Shown here one piece after another: positions 1 to 6,925 of a DNA stretch of 20,763 nt. The notes beneath the pieces were generated by a model that had not been told where the DNA came from, ran no database searches, and worked only from the letters and a program-made list of their open reading frames with translations. This DNA comes from JBPBPI01 sp050954885 (GTDB lineage Bacteria; Pseudomonadota; Alphaproteobacteria; Caedimonadales; Caedimonadaceae), in assembly GCA_050954885.1 (NCBI GenBank), contig JBPBPI010000193.1, positions 1 through 20,763 of the forward strand, read 5' to 3'. Numbering within the stretch: position 1 is the stretch's first letter; the number at the start of each line of letters is the position of its first letter. A program made the position numbers and the translations under genes.

Positions 1-78
1 TGTTTAAGAAAAGAAAAATACAAACACCCCAACTTCTTAGAAAACCTTGATCAACAATTAATCAATATGGGTAATTAA
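1..78 (+). CDS. Possible 3' end of an unidentified gene
   Basis: Reading from base 1, the first plus-strand frame stays open for 25 codons and stops at TAA 76-78, whereas the other two plus frames contain stops. The encoded tail is charged and helix-like, ending in NFLENLDQQLINMGN. If real, it is the C-terminus of a protein that begins left of the window and converges on the minus-strand gene ending at 83, with only four bases between the stop codons. A 25-codon open frame can occur by chance in AT-rich DNA, and no family is recognisable, so this is tentative. Confidence 0.3.
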   Translation, partial: CLRKEKYKHPNFLENLDQQLINMGN

Positions 79-82
79 TATG

Positions 83-766
83 TCAATTAGCTATAGCAAC
101 CAAACCACCTATTAAAGGAATTCTTTTAACAGCACCTTGTGCCATTTGACCTGCAATATCAGATGCATCGGCATCGGCATCTATCTTGATGCGTCCAAGG
201 CCTGCTGTACAATTGATCAAAAAGTTTTCTGTCACACTGTTATATCCTGAGGCGTTAACTTGTTTTAAAGCTTCAGTCGTATATTCTCCAAGTGCAGAAG
301 AACTACTTAATGTGCTTTTGACTTTATCACCGATAAGACGAGCTATAGTGCCTTCATTTTTTTCATCATCACCAGGTCTGCTCATTTTAGATGCATAACT
401 ATAAGCATCGCCAATCACAGGAGCGCCGACTGCTTTTGATGTTTCTTTAATCACAAGTTTGACGGTATCTTCAGGAATCATTTTAAGCATAGCGTGTGCA
501 CCAGTAAGTGCGCCATTGACGATCCTCATCCCAAAACCGGGTTCATTTGAATCTGATTCACTATCTTCTCTATCATCAAGAATTCGACCGTATAATATAT
601 CATTATGCATATCATCTGCATCTTCTTCAAAATGATTGAAAGATGAAGTCATGTTATTTGATAAATTATCATCTTTTTCATTAGAAGAAGCCATAATATT
701 ACCTGAATAACAAAAAGCAATAACTGTTGATAAGAGTAGTTTATATTTAAAATTTACTTTAGACAT
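83..766 (-). CDS. Secreted hypothetical protein, acidic N-terminal half
   Basis: I do not recognise this 227-residue protein. It starts with a typical Sec signal peptide: basic residues, then a hydrophobic stretch at about 8-24, with likely cleavage after the Ala of IMAS near residue 26. The mature N-terminal part (about 27-75) is rich in Asp, Glu, Ser and Asn and probably disordered. The C-terminal part (about 76-227) is rich in Gly, Ala and Ser, with amphipathic or weakly hydrophobic helices, and ends in an apolar tail (IPLIGGLVAIAN). A short DADADA run near residue 197 reflects a tandem six-base repeat. AGGA lies nine bases upstream of the ATG. It is divergently transcribed from the gene at 1175 across an AT-rich gap. 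It could be an exported, lineage-specific protein, possibly acting on the host, but nothing in the sequence proves this. Confidence 0.75.
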   Translation of the reverse strand: MSKVNFKYKLLLSTVIAFCYSGNIMASSNEKDDNLSNNMTSSFNHFEEDADDMHNDILYGRILDDREDSESDSNEPGFGMRIVNGALTGAHAMLKMIPEDTVKLVIKETSKAVGAPVIGDAYSYASKMSRPGDDEKNEGTIARLIGDKVKSTLSSSSALGEYTTEALKQVNASGYNSVTENFLINCTAGLGRIKIDADADASDIAGQMAQGAVKRIPLIGGLVAIAN

Positions 767-1083
767 CGTGTAAAATTCCTATAATTTATTTCATATAGGT
801 AATATTTAGTTCCCAAGAGTCAAAAATACAAGTGCTGTTACAACAAAAGAATTGTGTATAATATGCAATATGTTTTTAAAGATTGTTTTATCGTATTGAA
901 TTAAAAAGATTATGTTTATGATTTTTTATAGAAAAATATAAATTTTATTATAATTATTTTTTCAATTTTCAAGTTTTTGTCATATTTTTTTAAAATATGT
1001 AAAATAATACGATACTCATAGTTAAACCTCGAATTCTCAATAAAATCTGTATCTAAAAAACAAGGTATTTTAATTTATCATAG

Positions 1084-1112
1084 TTGACATGTATTTTTAT
1101 ATTTTCTATATT
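1084..1112 (+). promoter_or_regulatory. Sigma70-type promoter of the secreted-protein gene at 1175
   Basis: A perfect -35 box TTGACA (1084-1089) is followed after exactly 17 bases by TATATT (1107-1112), one mismatch from TATAAT. Transcription would start near 1119, giving a leader of about 55 bases before the ATG at 1175. AAAGGA (1158-1163) is the likely ribosome binding site. This is the best housekeeping-type promoter in the window. Confidence 0.7.
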
Positions 1113-1120
1113 AAATATAG
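1106..1120. promoter_or_regulatory. Palindrome over the -10 box, candidate operator
   Basis: CTATATT-A-AATATAG is a perfect 7+1+7 inverted repeat. It covers the -10 hexamer and the predicted start point of the promoter above, which is where a dimeric repressor would block initiation. It consists almost only of A and T, so chance occurrence is possible in this region. Confidence 0.3.
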
Positions 1121-1174
1121 CTTAAAATTCAAATAGTTGAAGATTAGGTTATAATAAAAAGGATCTTTTAACAT

Positions 1175-2152
1175 ATGTCTAAATTTGTAAAATCTATGTC
1201 CTTAGTCCTTAGCGTTATAAGCTTTTGTCCAAATGCTCAAACTTCTAATGAACTAAATAGTTTAGAAGATATCTGTAATTATACCGCATCTCATCTTAGG
1301 GAAACTAAAGAAAATATTTCTACATCTAATGTTTATGAACTTCTAAATCAAACTTTTAAAAATAATAAAATTTCAGATTATTCACAATTACAAGAAGATA
1401 AGGCAAAATCTATTTTACATTTTAAAGATGATGAAGATCTTGAAGAATTTAATCAAAAGCTAAGCTCCTATTTTGTTACAAATACGCAAGCTCAATATCC
1501 AAATTCAAACAGACATTTTGATCATATACTTATCGGGACTTCAGGAATTAACGTGCTTGTTGAGCGTTTAGCCTTACTTGCTGAAATGTCGCATAAAAAT
1601 GTTTTAAATGTTGATAAAATTGTTATGCTTGTAGGAGATCATGCGCATCGTCAAAATTTACAAAATGTTGATTATCTCCTTAATGACATGCTTCCTATTT
1701 TTGAAAAACAATTTGGTCTATCGGCTGATGATCTCGTAAACTTAAGACAATACTTAACATCAAAAGTTCAAGAAAAATGGACTCATCAAACGGCCGCAGA
1801 AGTCGCATGGAAAATATTAGATTCTTCTCCGGTGATGCATAATTTACATCATAAATTTGAATTTTTTCATGTACCAAATGGACGTACAGAAGAACTTCTA
1901 CAAAAATTCAATGAACAAAAACTTGATCATAAATCACAAAACTATGTTGTGGGTTTTCTTTGCAATGCACAAGGTGCGCAAAAGACTAAAGAAATTGCTG
2001 AAAAAGTATTAGGAAATGAAGTGCAAGTAAACTTTCTTATCACGCGTCCTTTGACAGGTGATGATGAAACAAAGCTTCATCATAATACGCCTTTAGAAAA
2101 TGCGCTAACGCGTACTTTTCATCTATATAGAATTCTTGAAGCAAAGAAATAA
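1175..2152 (+). CDS. Secreted hypothetical protein, weakly DUF218/YdcF-like
   Basis: The protein has 325 residues. A signal peptide spans about 1-21 (hydrophobic LVLSVISF, likely cleavage near Ala21). Residues 25-105 are polar and helical. From 115 on, alternating hydrophobic strands and helices suggest a Rossmann-like fold: FDHILIGT (115-122), DKIVMLVGD (147-155), a TAAEVAWKIL helix (206-215), FEFFHVPNGR (228-237), NYVVGFLCNAQGAQKT (256-271), VQVNFLIT (283-290) and a Thr/Asn segment (HNTPLENALTR) near the end. This order recalls secreted or membrane DUF218 (YdcF/SanA-like) proteins, where a strand-G motif, a T-E-x-E helix and a late R/N-T-x-x-N motif follow each other. The resemblance is distant and from memory. 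It is transcribed alone from a strong promoter and converges on the DUF6624 gene. The exported location is fairly sure; the function is unknown. Confidence 0.75.
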   Translation: MSKFVKSMSLVLSVISFCPNAQTSNELNSLEDICNYTASHLRETKENISTSNVYELLNQTFKNNKISDYSQLQEDKAKSILHFKDDEDLEEFNQKLSSYFVTNTQAQYPNSNRHFDHILIGTSGINVLVERLALLAEMSHKNVLNVDKIVMLVGDHAHRQNLQNVDYLLNDMLPIFEKQFGLSADDLVNLRQYLTSKVQEKWTHQTAAEVAWKILDSSPVMHNLHHKFEFFHVPNGRTEELLQKFNEQKLDHKSQNYVVGFLCNAQGAQKTKEIAEKVLGNEVQVNFLITRPLTGDDETKLHHNTPLENALTRTFHLYRILEAKK

Positions 2153-2170
2153 CTTATTTAGGTAACATTG

Positions 2171-2205
2171 AAGAAAAGTCATGAATTTTAGTCAAGGCTT
2201 TTCTT
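2171..2205. terminator. Weak hairpin between convergent genes
   Basis: AAGAAAAGTC (2171-2180) can pair with GGCTTTTCTT (2196-2205), ten pairs with one G-T, around a 15-base loop. It lies between the convergent stop codons at 2152 and 2205. There is no good T tract on the plus side, so it is only a possible terminator. Confidence 0.25.
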
Positions 2206-2873
2206 TAAAGTTCATACATTTTTTTATGTTGTCTTAAATAATTATCTAATGTTTCTAATCCCATTTCGCGCCTGCGATCATCGACATCCTTCAAACTACC
2301 TTCATAAGGTTCCAGCTCAAAATTATGATTATCTTTGGAAATAAGTTGAGTTCCATATCGTTGACGCATGCCAAGTTGTGGAAAATTTACAGCAACCCTG
2401 TCATAAAGATAAGCATAGCTTTGTTTATCCGTATCTCCTGTATCTAATAATTTTGATAAAATAAATAAAACACCTGCTTGAAAAAAGGGATCGTGATCCG
2501 CATGTTGAATCAAAATCCAAGCTTTATGATCATAATCAGTACCAAATTTTGATATTGTTATCCACCCATGTATTTTAAGTATTTCCTTCATTTTTGACGT
2601 ATGAATGTCATCCATTTTTTGCATTAATTCAACTAAAGATGGAGACACTACTCTATTTTGCATAAATATGACTCTGATCTGTTGATCAAAAACATACATA
2701 TAATCTAATAATTCTTTGACGTAAGAAATTGGCTTTAAATCGCCTTTAGGTAAGTTCTCTATATGTTTGTCTATCTTTTCATCTAACTCAACAATATTGA
2801 TCCGAGAATCTGTCGCAGACAAAAATTGTAATAAATTTAATGTAAAAAATAAAAACAAAAAGATTTTTTTCAT
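2205..2873 (-). CDS. Secreted DUF6624-family protein
   Basis: The protein has 222 residues. A strongly hydrophobic signal peptide (KKIFLFLFFTLNLLQFLSA) ends near residue 20. The rest follows the pattern I know from the DUF6624 family: a helical N-terminal part; an 'iihGWptis' segment (KIHGWITISKFG, about 103-114); the core AWILIQHADHDPFFQAG (about 121-137); then AYLYDRVAVN and RQRYGTQ (about 156-178); and the closing VDDRRREMGLETLDNY (about 195-210). No biochemical activity is established for the family as far as I know. The conserved His, Asp and Gln of QHAD and YGTQ suggest a binding or catalytic site. It lies 72 bp after lpxC on the same strand and has its own candidate promoter. The Shine-Dalgarno sequence is weak. 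Confidence 0.8.
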   Translation of the reverse strand: MKKIFLFLFFTLNLLQFLSATDSRINIVELDEKIDKHIENLPKGDLKPISYVKELLDYMYVFDQQIRVIFMQNRVVSPSLVELMQKMDDIHTSKMKEILKIHGWITISKFGTDYDHKAWILIQHADHDPFFQAGVLFILSKLLDTGDTDKQSYAYLYDRVAVNFPQLGMRQRYGTQLISKDNHNFELEPYEGSLKDVDDRRREMGLETLDNYLRQHKKMYEL

Positions 2874-2914
2874 ATAATAACCATGGAGTACTAAACTGAT
2901 AAGAAGGTATTCTC

Positions 2915-2942
2915 ACCATAATGAAAATTTCATATAAGTCAA
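2915..2942 (-). promoter_or_regulatory. Candidate promoter of the DUF6624 gene
   Basis: On the minus strand, TTGACT (2942-2937) and TATGGT (2920-2915) are separated by 16 bases, just after the lpxC stop codon. The spacer holds a perfect 6+1+6 palindrome, ATGAAA-A-TTTCAT on the plus strand (2921-2933). A separate promoter would uncouple this secreted protein from lpxC. Confidence 0.4.
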
Positions 2943-2945
2943 TAT

Positions 2946-3821
2946 TTAAGAAATCCAAACAAAACAATGATTGTTGAATAATTTTTCCAACACTTTGAAA
3001 TGAAGACCATGGCCCCCATTATAGGCAGAATACCGACCAATGATCGGCGCACCCGCTAAATAAAGGTCCCCTACCGCATCTAAAATTTTATGGCGGGCAA
3101 ATTCATCGTCAAAACGTAAACCTGAAGGATTCATGACTTTGCCTTGATCGATGACCACGGTATTGTCCAAAGAAGCACCCAAGGCCAAGCCTTTTTCATG
3201 AAGTTTTTCGGCATCTTCATAAAATCCAAAGGACCTGGCAGGGGCGATATGTTGATAGAAATCACCTTCTTGACCTTGAAAATCATAGCTGTATTTTCCC
3301 ATGCCTTGACGATTTGCAAAATCATAGGTGAGATGGGCTGAAAAAGTATCAGCAGGAGACAATTGAACCCAACGATTTTCCTCTTCAACGCGCACTTCTT
3401 GGGTAATTTTAATCATCAGGCGCGGCACTTGTTGATTAATTATACCTGCTTTTGTTATTTTATCCATAAAGGGAAGAGCACTGCCATCTAGAAAGGGTAT
3501 TTCAGGCCCCCGAAGTTGAATCAAAGCATTGTGAATATTGTGTGCCGCAAGTGCCGCCATCAAATGTTCGGTGGTGGCCACACTGATACCTTGGGAAATG
3601 CCCAACTTTGTGCATAAAAAAGTATTGGTAATATAGGAATAATGCGCAGGAATCGTGGGTTGGCCTTCAAGATCGATACGTTGAAATATCAGGCCATGTC
3701 CTTGATCTGCTGGACTTACAGATACATGACAGACTTCACCTGAGTGAAGACCAATGCCTTCACAATCAAAAGAGTGTTGAAGTGTATGCTGTGTCGTAGA
3801 ATTTGAAGATACTGTCATCAT
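2946..3821 (-). CDS. lpxC: UDP-3-O-acyl-N-acetylglucosamine deacetylase
   Basis: This is the cytoplasmic zinc hydrolase that removes the acetyl group from UDP-3-O-acyl-GlcNAc, the committed step of lipid A synthesis. At 291 residues it is close to the usual length of about 300. All zinc ligands are visible: His86 in TTEHL, and His244 and Asp248 in RHKILDAVGD. The catalytic Glu85 and the general-acid His271 (GGHGLHFK) are also present. The substrate-loop motif GPEIPFLDGSALPF lies at 105-118. At the position of E. coli Thr191 there is Ser197 (ARSFGF), which keeps the hydroxyl. It is the last gene of the pntAA-pntAB-pntB-cca-lpxC run, starting nine bases after cca. Two adjacent ATG codons offer alternative starts and the Shine-Dalgarno is weak, so coupling to cca translation is likely. 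The linkage differs from the common position of lpxC near ftsZ. Confidence 0.96.
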   Translation of the reverse strand: MMTVSSNSTTQHTLQHSFDCEGIGLHSGEVCHVSVSPADQGHGLIFQRIDLEGQPTIPAHYSYITNTFLCTKLGISQGISVATTEHLMAALAAHNIHNALIQLRGPEIPFLDGSALPFMDKITKAGIINQQVPRLMIKITQEVRVEEENRWVQLSPADTFSAHLTYDFANRQGMGKYSYDFQGQEGDFYQHIAPARSFGFYEDAEKLHEKGLALGASLDNTVVIDQGKVMNPSGLRFDDEFARHKILDAVGDLYLAGAPIIGRYSAYNGGHGLHFKVLEKLFNNHCFVWIS

Positions 3822-3830
3822 CTTTACTCT

Positions 3831-5063
3831 TTATTTAATATGCTGTTGACGTTTTGCATAAACCTGAGCTTCTTCCCAACACTCATCTTTTGAAGGTTGA
3901 AAATTTTTATAAATCCACCAAGTCTCAACATGATGCAAAATCTTTCCCCACAAGGGTCCAGCTTCAAGGCCCAATTCTTGCAGATCTTTGCCTTTCAAAG
4001 GAAATAGTGGTCTCTCCCATATTTTTGGCATTTGATCCCAAAGTAACTCATTATATCCACGAGCCATCTGCAAAAGCAAGGCATGTTGAGTAATAGTGAA
4101 TCCGTATATATACAATAATTCATGGACATTTTTACATATTTGATGCGAAGCTTTAATTATTTGGGCGATTTCTGATGATTGTTTGCGTGAAAACTTAAGG
4201 TACGTTAAAAACCAATCAGTTTTTTCTGGACTTTCTTGCGCCAATAGTAAGGCCAATCGGCATTCTGGTGACGGCTCAAGTTGATATTGTTGCTCAAAGT
4301 CTATAAGTCTTTTAAAAAGTTGCATAGAGACAGGTTTAATCTCTTTAAAAATAAAAGACCAAACGTGATGGTCAACCATCCTTTGTAAAGCAATTTGAGG
4401 ATCTTTCGCTTGGAAAAGCTTGATCAGTTCCCGTTGAATGCGCTCAACAGATAATTTTTCAAGGCAAGAGGCATACGTTTGACAGGCAATCAAGGATTCG
4501 TCATCTTGAGGTCCATGGCCATAATGAGCCAAAAAGCGAAAGTAACGTAAAATCCTTAAATAATCTTCTTGAACGCGAACTCTAGCATCACCAATGAATC
4601 TTACAATGCCTTGCTGCAGGTCATTTTGCCCTTGCCAAGGGTCATAAAGTTGACCTGTTGCAGACAAATAAAGTGCATTAAATGTGAAATCGCGACGCTT
4701 TGCATCTTCTAACCAATTTTCAGTATAAGAAACCACGGCATGACGACCGTCAGTTTCTATATCATGTCTTAAAGTCGTGATTTCAAAAGAATGACATCCA
4801 ATGACTGCAAGGACTGTGCCATGAGACAAACCAACAGGAACAGTTTTAATCTGGGCTTTTTCCAAAAGATGAATGACCTCAGTGGGTAACAAAGACGTCG
4901 CCAAATCAAAATCTGTCACAGGTTTACCCAATAAATAATCTCGGATACAACCGCCCACAAAACGCATTTTCTGAAATTTGGGATCAACTATTGAAAATAA
5001 ATATTGAACTTCAAGAAGCAACAACCAATCGGGGAAAATTTTATCGGGCGTTACTTCCTTCAT
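3831..5063 (-). CDS. cca: CCA tRNA nucleotidyltransferase (class II)
   Basis: This enzyme adds or repairs the 3'-terminal CCA of tRNAs from CTP and ATP without a nucleic acid template. Seen in the 410-residue protein: the nucleotidyltransferase signature VGGCIRDYLLG (36-46), followed by the metal-binding pair Asp51 and Asp53 in DFDLA; the flexible-loop region TTLRHDIETDGRHA (97-109); RRDFTFNAL (123-131); an IGD segment; and EDYLRILRYFRF (167-178), which belongs to the RNA-binding/neck domain. The C-terminal 200 residues are helical, as in alphaproteobacterial CCA enzymes. Poly(A) polymerase (PcnB) shares this head domain, but an alphaproteobacterium is expected to use this type as its CCA enzyme. 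It begins 11 bases after pntB with no clear Shine-Dalgarno and ends nine bases before lpxC, so it is probably co-transcribed with both. Confidence 0.9.
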   Translation of the reverse strand: MKEVTPDKIFPDWLLLLEVQYLFSIVDPKFQKMRFVGGCIRDYLLGKPVTDFDLATSLLPTEVIHLLEKAQIKTVPVGLSHGTVLAVIGCHSFEITTLRHDIETDGRHAVVSYTENWLEDAKRRDFTFNALYLSATGQLYDPWQGQNDLQQGIVRFIGDARVRVQEDYLRILRYFRFLAHYGHGPQDDESLIACQTYASCLEKLSVERIQRELIKLFQAKDPQIALQRMVDHHVWSFIFKEIKPVSMQLFKRLIDFEQQYQLEPSPECRLALLLAQESPEKTDWFLTYLKFSRKQSSEIAQIIKASHQICKNVHELLYIYGFTITQHALLLQMARGYNELLWDQMPKIWERPLFPLKGKDLQELGLEAGPLWGKILHHVETWWIYKNFQPSKDECWEEAQVYAKRQQHIK

Positions 5064-5074
5064 GGTTAATTTAT

Positions 5075-6475
5075 TTATTCAATGGATTTGACAACTTCTT
5101 CACAAACCTTTTTGGCATCTCCAAACAGCATCATGGTGTTATCGCGATAAAATAATTCATTATCGACACCTGAATAACCGGCAGCCATAGAACGTTTGAT
5201 AAACAGAACAGTTTTGGCACGCTCAACATCCAAAATGGGCATACCATAAATAGGACTTGTGGGATCAGTTTTGGCCAAAGGATTGGTGACATCATTGGCG
5301 CCAATGACGAACGCCACATCGGTTGTGGCAAAATCACGGTTGATTTCTTCTAATTCTAAAACGTCTTCATAAGGGACATTGGCTTCTGCTAAAAGCACAT
5401 TCATGTGTCCTGGCATGCGTCCTGCAACTGGATGAATCGCATAGCGAACTTGAACGCCTTTGCGTTTTAACAAATCACCCATCTCGCGCAGGGCATGTTG
5501 GGCTTGAGCCACTGCCATGCCGTAACCCGGTACGATAACGACAGATTTAGCATTGCTCATGATGAACGCAGCATCCTCGGCACTGCCTGATTTAAAGGGA
5601 CGTTGTTCAATGGCGCCCGCGATGGCACCGTCAGTTGTCGGACCACCGCCACCAAAGCCACCCAAAATCACATTAAAGATCGATCGGTTCATGCCTTTGC
5701 ACATAATGTAGCTGAGGATGGCACCCGATGATCCCACAATCGCTCCTGTGATAATCAAAAGATTATTGTTCAATGTGAACCCAATACCAGCTGCGGCCCA
5801 GCCTGAATAAGAATTCAACATCGATACCACGACCGGCATATCGGCACCACCAATGGGCAAAATAAGCAAGAGTCCTAAGGCAAACGACAGCAAGATAATT
5901 AACATAAAAAGAAAAGTAGATTGCGTTGCAAAGAACATGAATCCAAGGACCAACAGCATGATACCCAAAAAGGCATTTAAGACATGTTGCATGGGAAATA
6001 CGAGAGGTTTGCCACCAATTAAGCCTTGTAACTTGGCAAAAGCCACGATCGATCCGGTAAATGTAATTGCGCCAATGGCCACACCCAGAAACATTTCAAC
6101 CAGACTGCTGGTGTGAATTTGATCGCCTTGACCAATGCCAAAGGCTTCTGGATGACCAAACGCTGCGGCTGCCACGAACACAGCAGCAAGCCCAACCAGG
6201 CTGTGAAATCCAGCAACTAATTGCGGCAACGCGGTCATTTGAATGCGTTTGGCAATCAGTGTCCCAATGGTGCCGCCGACCAAAAGACCCAATATAATAA
6301 AGCCATAATCTTGAATGCCACCGGACAACACTGTAGCACTGACCGCAAGTGCCATGCCGGCAATACCAAAGCGATTTCCTTGGGTCGAAGTCTTTGGAGA
6401 TGACAATCCTTTAAGAGATAAAATAAAACAAACTGATGCAATCAGATAACACACAGCAAGGACATTATGATCCAC
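5075..6475 (-). CDS. pntB: NAD(P) transhydrogenase subunit beta
   Basis: This is the beta subunit of the proton-translocating transhydrogenase. It carries most of the membrane proton channel and the NADP(H)-binding domain III. In the 466-residue protein, about nine hydrophobic segments fill residues 1-265, including QGNRFGIAGMALAV near the N-terminus. A Gly-rich hinge (GGFGGGG) follows. The soluble domain III begins near 305 and shows the NADP-site motifs VPGYGMAVAQAQ, HPVAGRMPGHMNVLLAEA, VIGANDVTNP and KRSMAAGYSGVDN, ending with NTMMLFGDAKK. These match E. coli PntB closely. The start is GTG at 6475, the only fitting in-frame start, and AAGGAG lies about nine bases upstream. It lies 22 bp after pntAB. 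With pntAA and pntAB it would use the proton gradient to make NADPH from NADH. Confidence 0.96.
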   Translation of the reverse strand: MDHNVLAVCYLIASVCFILSLKGLSSPKTSTQGNRFGIAGMALAVSATVLSGGIQDYGFIILGLLVGGTIGTLIAKRIQMTALPQLVAGFHSLVGLAAVFVAAAAFGHPEAFGIGQGDQIHTSSLVEMFLGVAIGAITFTGSIVAFAKLQGLIGGKPLVFPMQHVLNAFLGIMLLVLGFMFFATQSTFLFMLIILLSFALGLLLILPIGGADMPVVVSMLNSYSGWAAAGIGFTLNNNLLIITGAIVGSSGAILSYIMCKGMNRSIFNVILGGFGGGGPTTDGAIAGAIEQRPFKSGSAEDAAFIMSNAKSVVIVPGYGMAVAQAQHALREMGDLLKRKGVQVRYAIHPVAGRMPGHMNVLLAEANVPYEDVLELEEINRDFATTDVAFVIGANDVTNPLAKTDPTSPIYGMPILDVERAKTVLFIKRSMAAGYSGVDNELFYRDNTMMLFGDAKKVCEEVVKSIE

Positions 6476-6497
6476 AGCACATTTCTCCTTTTAGAAA

Positions 6498-6914
6498 TTA
6501 TGATTTCTTTGAAAACATTTGCAACATGCGCTGCGTCACAATAAAACCACCAAAAATATTGATGGATGCCAAAGTCACGCCTAAAAATCCGAAGAATTTA
6601 GAAAAGCCATAGCCTTGAAGTCCCGCGGCCAATAAAGCACCGACAATGATAACGCTGGAGATCGCATTGGTTACCGCCATAAGAGGCGAATGCAAAGCAG
6701 GGGTCACACGCCATACCACGTAATACCCCACAAAAACGGCCAGAATAAAAACAGTGAGTCCGGTGATAAAAGGGGAATAAACCGCTTGAACCGCCACATC
6801 TGCTGCATGTTGGGCCACCAAAGCTTGATCCTTTAAGTCAATTAAATTTTGCGCCAATTGATTGGCTTTTTGCGCCAACTCTGATGCTTTTTCTGAAATT
6901 CCTTCAAATGACAT
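6498..6914 (-). CDS. pntAB: NAD(P) transhydrogenase subunit alpha part 2 (membrane part)
   Basis: This small 138-residue subunit carries the alpha-side transmembrane helices that are fused to PntA in E. coli but encoded separately in many alphaproteobacteria. The N-terminal 40 residues are polar, Ala/Gln-rich and helical. Hydrophobic helices follow at about 48-70 ([21 protein letters not shown]), 80-103 and 105-128. The motif [24 protein letters not shown] is the conserved family signature, as is [13 protein letters not shown] at the C-terminus. A canonical AAGGAG lies seven bases before the ATG. It sits between pntAA (11 bp upstream) and pntB (22 bp downstream), the standard three-gene order. 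Confidence 0.95.
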   Translation of the reverse strand: MSFEGISEKASELAQKANQLAQNLIDLKDQALVAQHAADVAVQAVYSPFITGLTVFILAVFVGYYVVWRVTPALHSPLMAVTNAISSVIIVGALLAAGLQGYGFSKFFGFLGVTLASINIFGGFIVTQRMLQMFSKKS

Positions 6915-6925
6915 TTTAGATCTCC

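Larger units (their letters stand above)
767..1174. other. 408-bp AT-rich divergent intergenic region
   Basis: This gap lies between two divergently transcribed genes for secreted proteins. It is extremely A+T rich, with long A and T runs between about 890 and 1000. I found no credible ORF and no tRNA. The right part holds a near-consensus plus-strand promoter (listed separately). On the minus strand a TTGACT (823-818) could be a -35 box for the gene starting at 766, but no good -10 lies at the right distance. TATAAT at 857-862 on the plus strand has no matching -35 box. Confidence 0.6.

Noticed and set aside
160..182. Tandem GATGCC repeats in the first secreted-protein gene as a phase-variation tract
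   Set aside because: There are only about three six-base copies, so slippage would keep the frame and the tract is too short to be meaningful.
857..862. TATAAT on the plus strand as a promoter for a small RNA
   Set aside because: There is no -35 box at a proper distance, and no structured RNA or terminator is visible downstream.
3131..3388. 85-codon minus-strand frame inside lpxC
   Set aside because: It is an alternative frame of lpxC, whose own frame carries all active-site motifs.
6067..6297. Plus-strand ORFs antisense to pntB
   Set aside because: They lie entirely within the strongly conserved pntB coding sequence, have low-complexity or unnatural composition, and lack ribosome binding sites.
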